The notes under the pieces were generated by a model, which searched no databases, was not told the origin of the DNA, and saw only the letters and a list, made by a program, of their open reading frames with translations. From Pedobacter schmidteae (GTDB lineage Bacteria; Bacteroidota; Bacteroidia; Sphingobacteriales; Sphingobacteriaceae): a stretch of 14,905 nucleotides of DNA. Each line of letters starts with the position of its first letter. The first letter of the stretch is position 1. The position numbers and the translations under genes are program-made. This document shows positions 13,544 to 14,905 of the stretch, piece after piece. The DNA is taken from the NCBI GenBank assembly GCA_945906015.1, contig CAMDQV010000020.1:1-14905 (forward strand). Direction: 5' to 3'.

Positions 13544-14905
13544 ATGGCTAAAACACGTTCTGCTTATTTCTGTCAAAGTTGTGGATACGAATCTGCTAAA
13601 TGGTTGGGCAAATGTCCTTCATGTAATCAATGGAATACATTCGTTGAAGAAATCATTGAAAAGGCCAATCAATCTGTACCCGACTGGAAATCAGGCTCTA
13701 CAAGTTTGCAGCGTTCCAATAAACCTGCTGCTATTCAAGATATTGTATTTTCTGAAGAGAACCGACTAATTACCCCCGATAAGGAATTAAACAGGGTATT
13801 GGGTGGGGGCATTGTAAGTGGATCCATTGTTCTCATTGGCGGCGAACCGGGTATTGGTAAATCAACATTGATGTTGCAGGTTGCTCTTAACCTTCCAGGA
13901 CTGAAAGTACTTTATGTATCTGGCGAAGAAAGTGAGCAACAGATAAAAATGCGTGCCGAACGCTTAGTGCCCGATTCAGGGAAAAAAGCTTCAAAATCTG
14001 CAGATACCTATATTTTAACAGAAACCTCTACTCAAAATATCTTTAAACAAATAGAGATCTTACAACCTGATCTGGTGGTCATAGATTCGATTCAGACCTT
14101 ATATTCGGCTCATATAGAATCTACGCCCGGCAGTGTTTCACAAGTGAGGGAATGTACTGCAGAACTTCTTCGTTTTGCAAAAGAAAGTGGAACTCCTGTT
14201 TTTTTGATTGGCCACATTACCAAAGACGGCATGATTGCTGGGCCTAAGATTCTGGAACACATGGTGGATACAGTATTGCAGTTTGAAGGCGATAGGCACC
14301 ATGTGTATCGAATTTTACGTGCGGTTAAAAATCGGTTTGGTTCAGCTTCAGAGCTGGGAATCTACGAAATGCAGGGTAGCGGATTAAGAGAAGTGTCTAA
14401 TCCTTCAGAGATCCTGCTTTCGCAGAGAGATGAACCTTTGAGTGGTATTACCATTTCGGCAATGATGGAAGGTTTGAGGCCGATGCTGATTGAAACACAG
14501 GCATTAGTTAGTGTTTCGGCATATGGAACCCCTCAGCGCTCTGCAACTGGCTTTGATACTAAAAGAATGAATATGCTGCTTGCCGTTCTTGAAAAGCGTT
14601 GTGGTTTCAAGTTGAGTGCAAAAGATGTTTTTTTAAATATTGCTGGCGGACTTAGAGTCGAAGATCCGGGGATCGACCTGGCGGTAGTAGTGGCAATTAT
14701 ATCATCGCATGAAGATATGCCTGTTGATACCAAGATCTGCTTTGCTGCTGAAGTTGGACTATCTGGTGAGATCAGAGCCGTTAACCGCATCGAGCAGCGT
14801 ATAGCGGAGGCTGAAAAACTAGGATTTGAGCAAATATTTATCTCTAAATATAACCTTCCGTCTGGAAGAGGTGTTAAAACATCGCCTGAATGGCAGAAGT
14901 ACAAG
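13544..14905 (+). CDS. radA: DNA repair protein RadA, 3' end cut by the window
   Basis: RecA-like ATPase and branch-migration helicase acting in homologous recombination. The frame is open from ATG 13544 to the last base (454 codons), so only a few C-terminal residues are missing against the usual 455-460. A zinc finger C-x2-C...C-x2-C is at Cys10, 13, 24 and 27. Walker A GEPGIGKST is at 100-108. Walker B-like LVVIDSIQT follows, and the RadA-specific KNRFG is at 262-266. The C-terminal Lon-protease-like domain (about 290-454) contains GGLRVEDPGIDLAVVVA and LSGEIRAVNRI. The ATG follows a repeat-rich gap with no promoter element I can recognise, so transcription from the rng promoter is plausible. 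Confidence 0.97.
   Translation, partial: MAKTRSAYFCQSCGYESAKWLGKCPSCNQWNTFVEEIIEKANQSVPDWKSGSTSLQRSNKPAAIQDIVFSEENRLITPDKELNRVLGGGIVSGSIVLIGGEPGIGKSTLMLQVALNLPGLKVLYVSGEESEQQIKMRAERLVPDSGKKASKSADTYILTETSTQNIFKQIEILQPDLVVIDSIQTLYSAHIESTPGSVSQVRECTAELLRFAKESGTPVFLIGHITKDGMIAGPKILEHMVDTVLQFEGDRHHVYRILRAVKNRFGSASELGIYEMQGSGLREVSNPSEILLSQRDEPLSGITISAMMEGLRPMLIETQALVSVSAYGTPQRSATGFDTKRMNMLLAVLEKRCGFKLSAKDVFLNIAGGLRVEDPGIDLAVVVAIISSHEDMPVDTKICFAAEVGLSGEIRAVNRIEQRIAEAEKLGFEQIFISKYNLPSGRGVKTSPEWQKYK

Noticed and set aside
14533..14904. Open frame of 123 codons on the minus strand at the window end
   Set aside because: Antisense to the conserved Lon-like domain of radA; Ser/Ile-rich translation typical of a shadow frame.

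Overview
This window is chromosomal DNA from a member of the Bacteroidota, most likely Sphingobacteriales (Pedobacter-like). Evidence: promoter elements of the TAnnTTTG type, almost no Shine-Dalgarno sequences, a TonB-dependent receptor with an N-terminal carboxypeptidase-regulatory-like domain, the Bacteroidota-type HU protein, and the cluster mutY-ssb // HU-TPR-(tiny basic protein)-RNase E/G-radA. The assignment to order is inference from protein style; no rRNA is present.

Region 1 (1-3141). A minus-strand TonB-dependent outer-membrane receptor (180-2546) is preceded by a clear TPP riboswitch (about 2608-2783), so it is predicted to import thiamin or a related compound. The variable P3 arm of the riboswitch carries two adjacent heptamer tandem arrays, three copies each, that are complementary to each other. 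This is the most unusual structure in the window. A small, AT-rich three-helix membrane protein of unknown function diverges from the riboswitch promoter.

Region 2 (3142-8384). Plus-strand genes: aspS (aspartyl-tRNA synthetase), a Tat-exported glycosylasparaginase, cutC, and an exported M20-family amidohydrolase that ends in a good intrinsic terminator. The middle genes fit scavenging of glycosylated asparagine and acylated amino acids in the periplasm.

Region 3 (8385-8736). About 350 bases without a convincing gene, with nested inverted repeats that could be a structured RNA or a dispersed repeat.

Region 4 (8737-14905). Genome maintenance and RNA metabolism. The operon mutY-ssb (minus) diverges from a plus-strand operon: HU, a membrane-anchored TPR protein, and a 29-residue very basic protein (11641-11730) resembling the bS22/mS38 (AURKAIP1/COX24) ribosomal protein family. 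A terminator follows, then an RNase E/G gene with a TTG start and a hairpin-rich leader, an intergenic inverted repeat, and radA, which runs off the window end nearly complete. Two genes (the receptor and RNase E/G) appear to use TTG starts.

Most of the window is ordinary housekeeping. I see no phage, CRISPR, toxin-antitoxin or defence locus and no intact insertion sequence. The points worth following up are RNA-level: the riboswitch P3 arrays, the RNase E/G leader, the tiny ribosomal-type gene, and the structured gap at 8385-8736.
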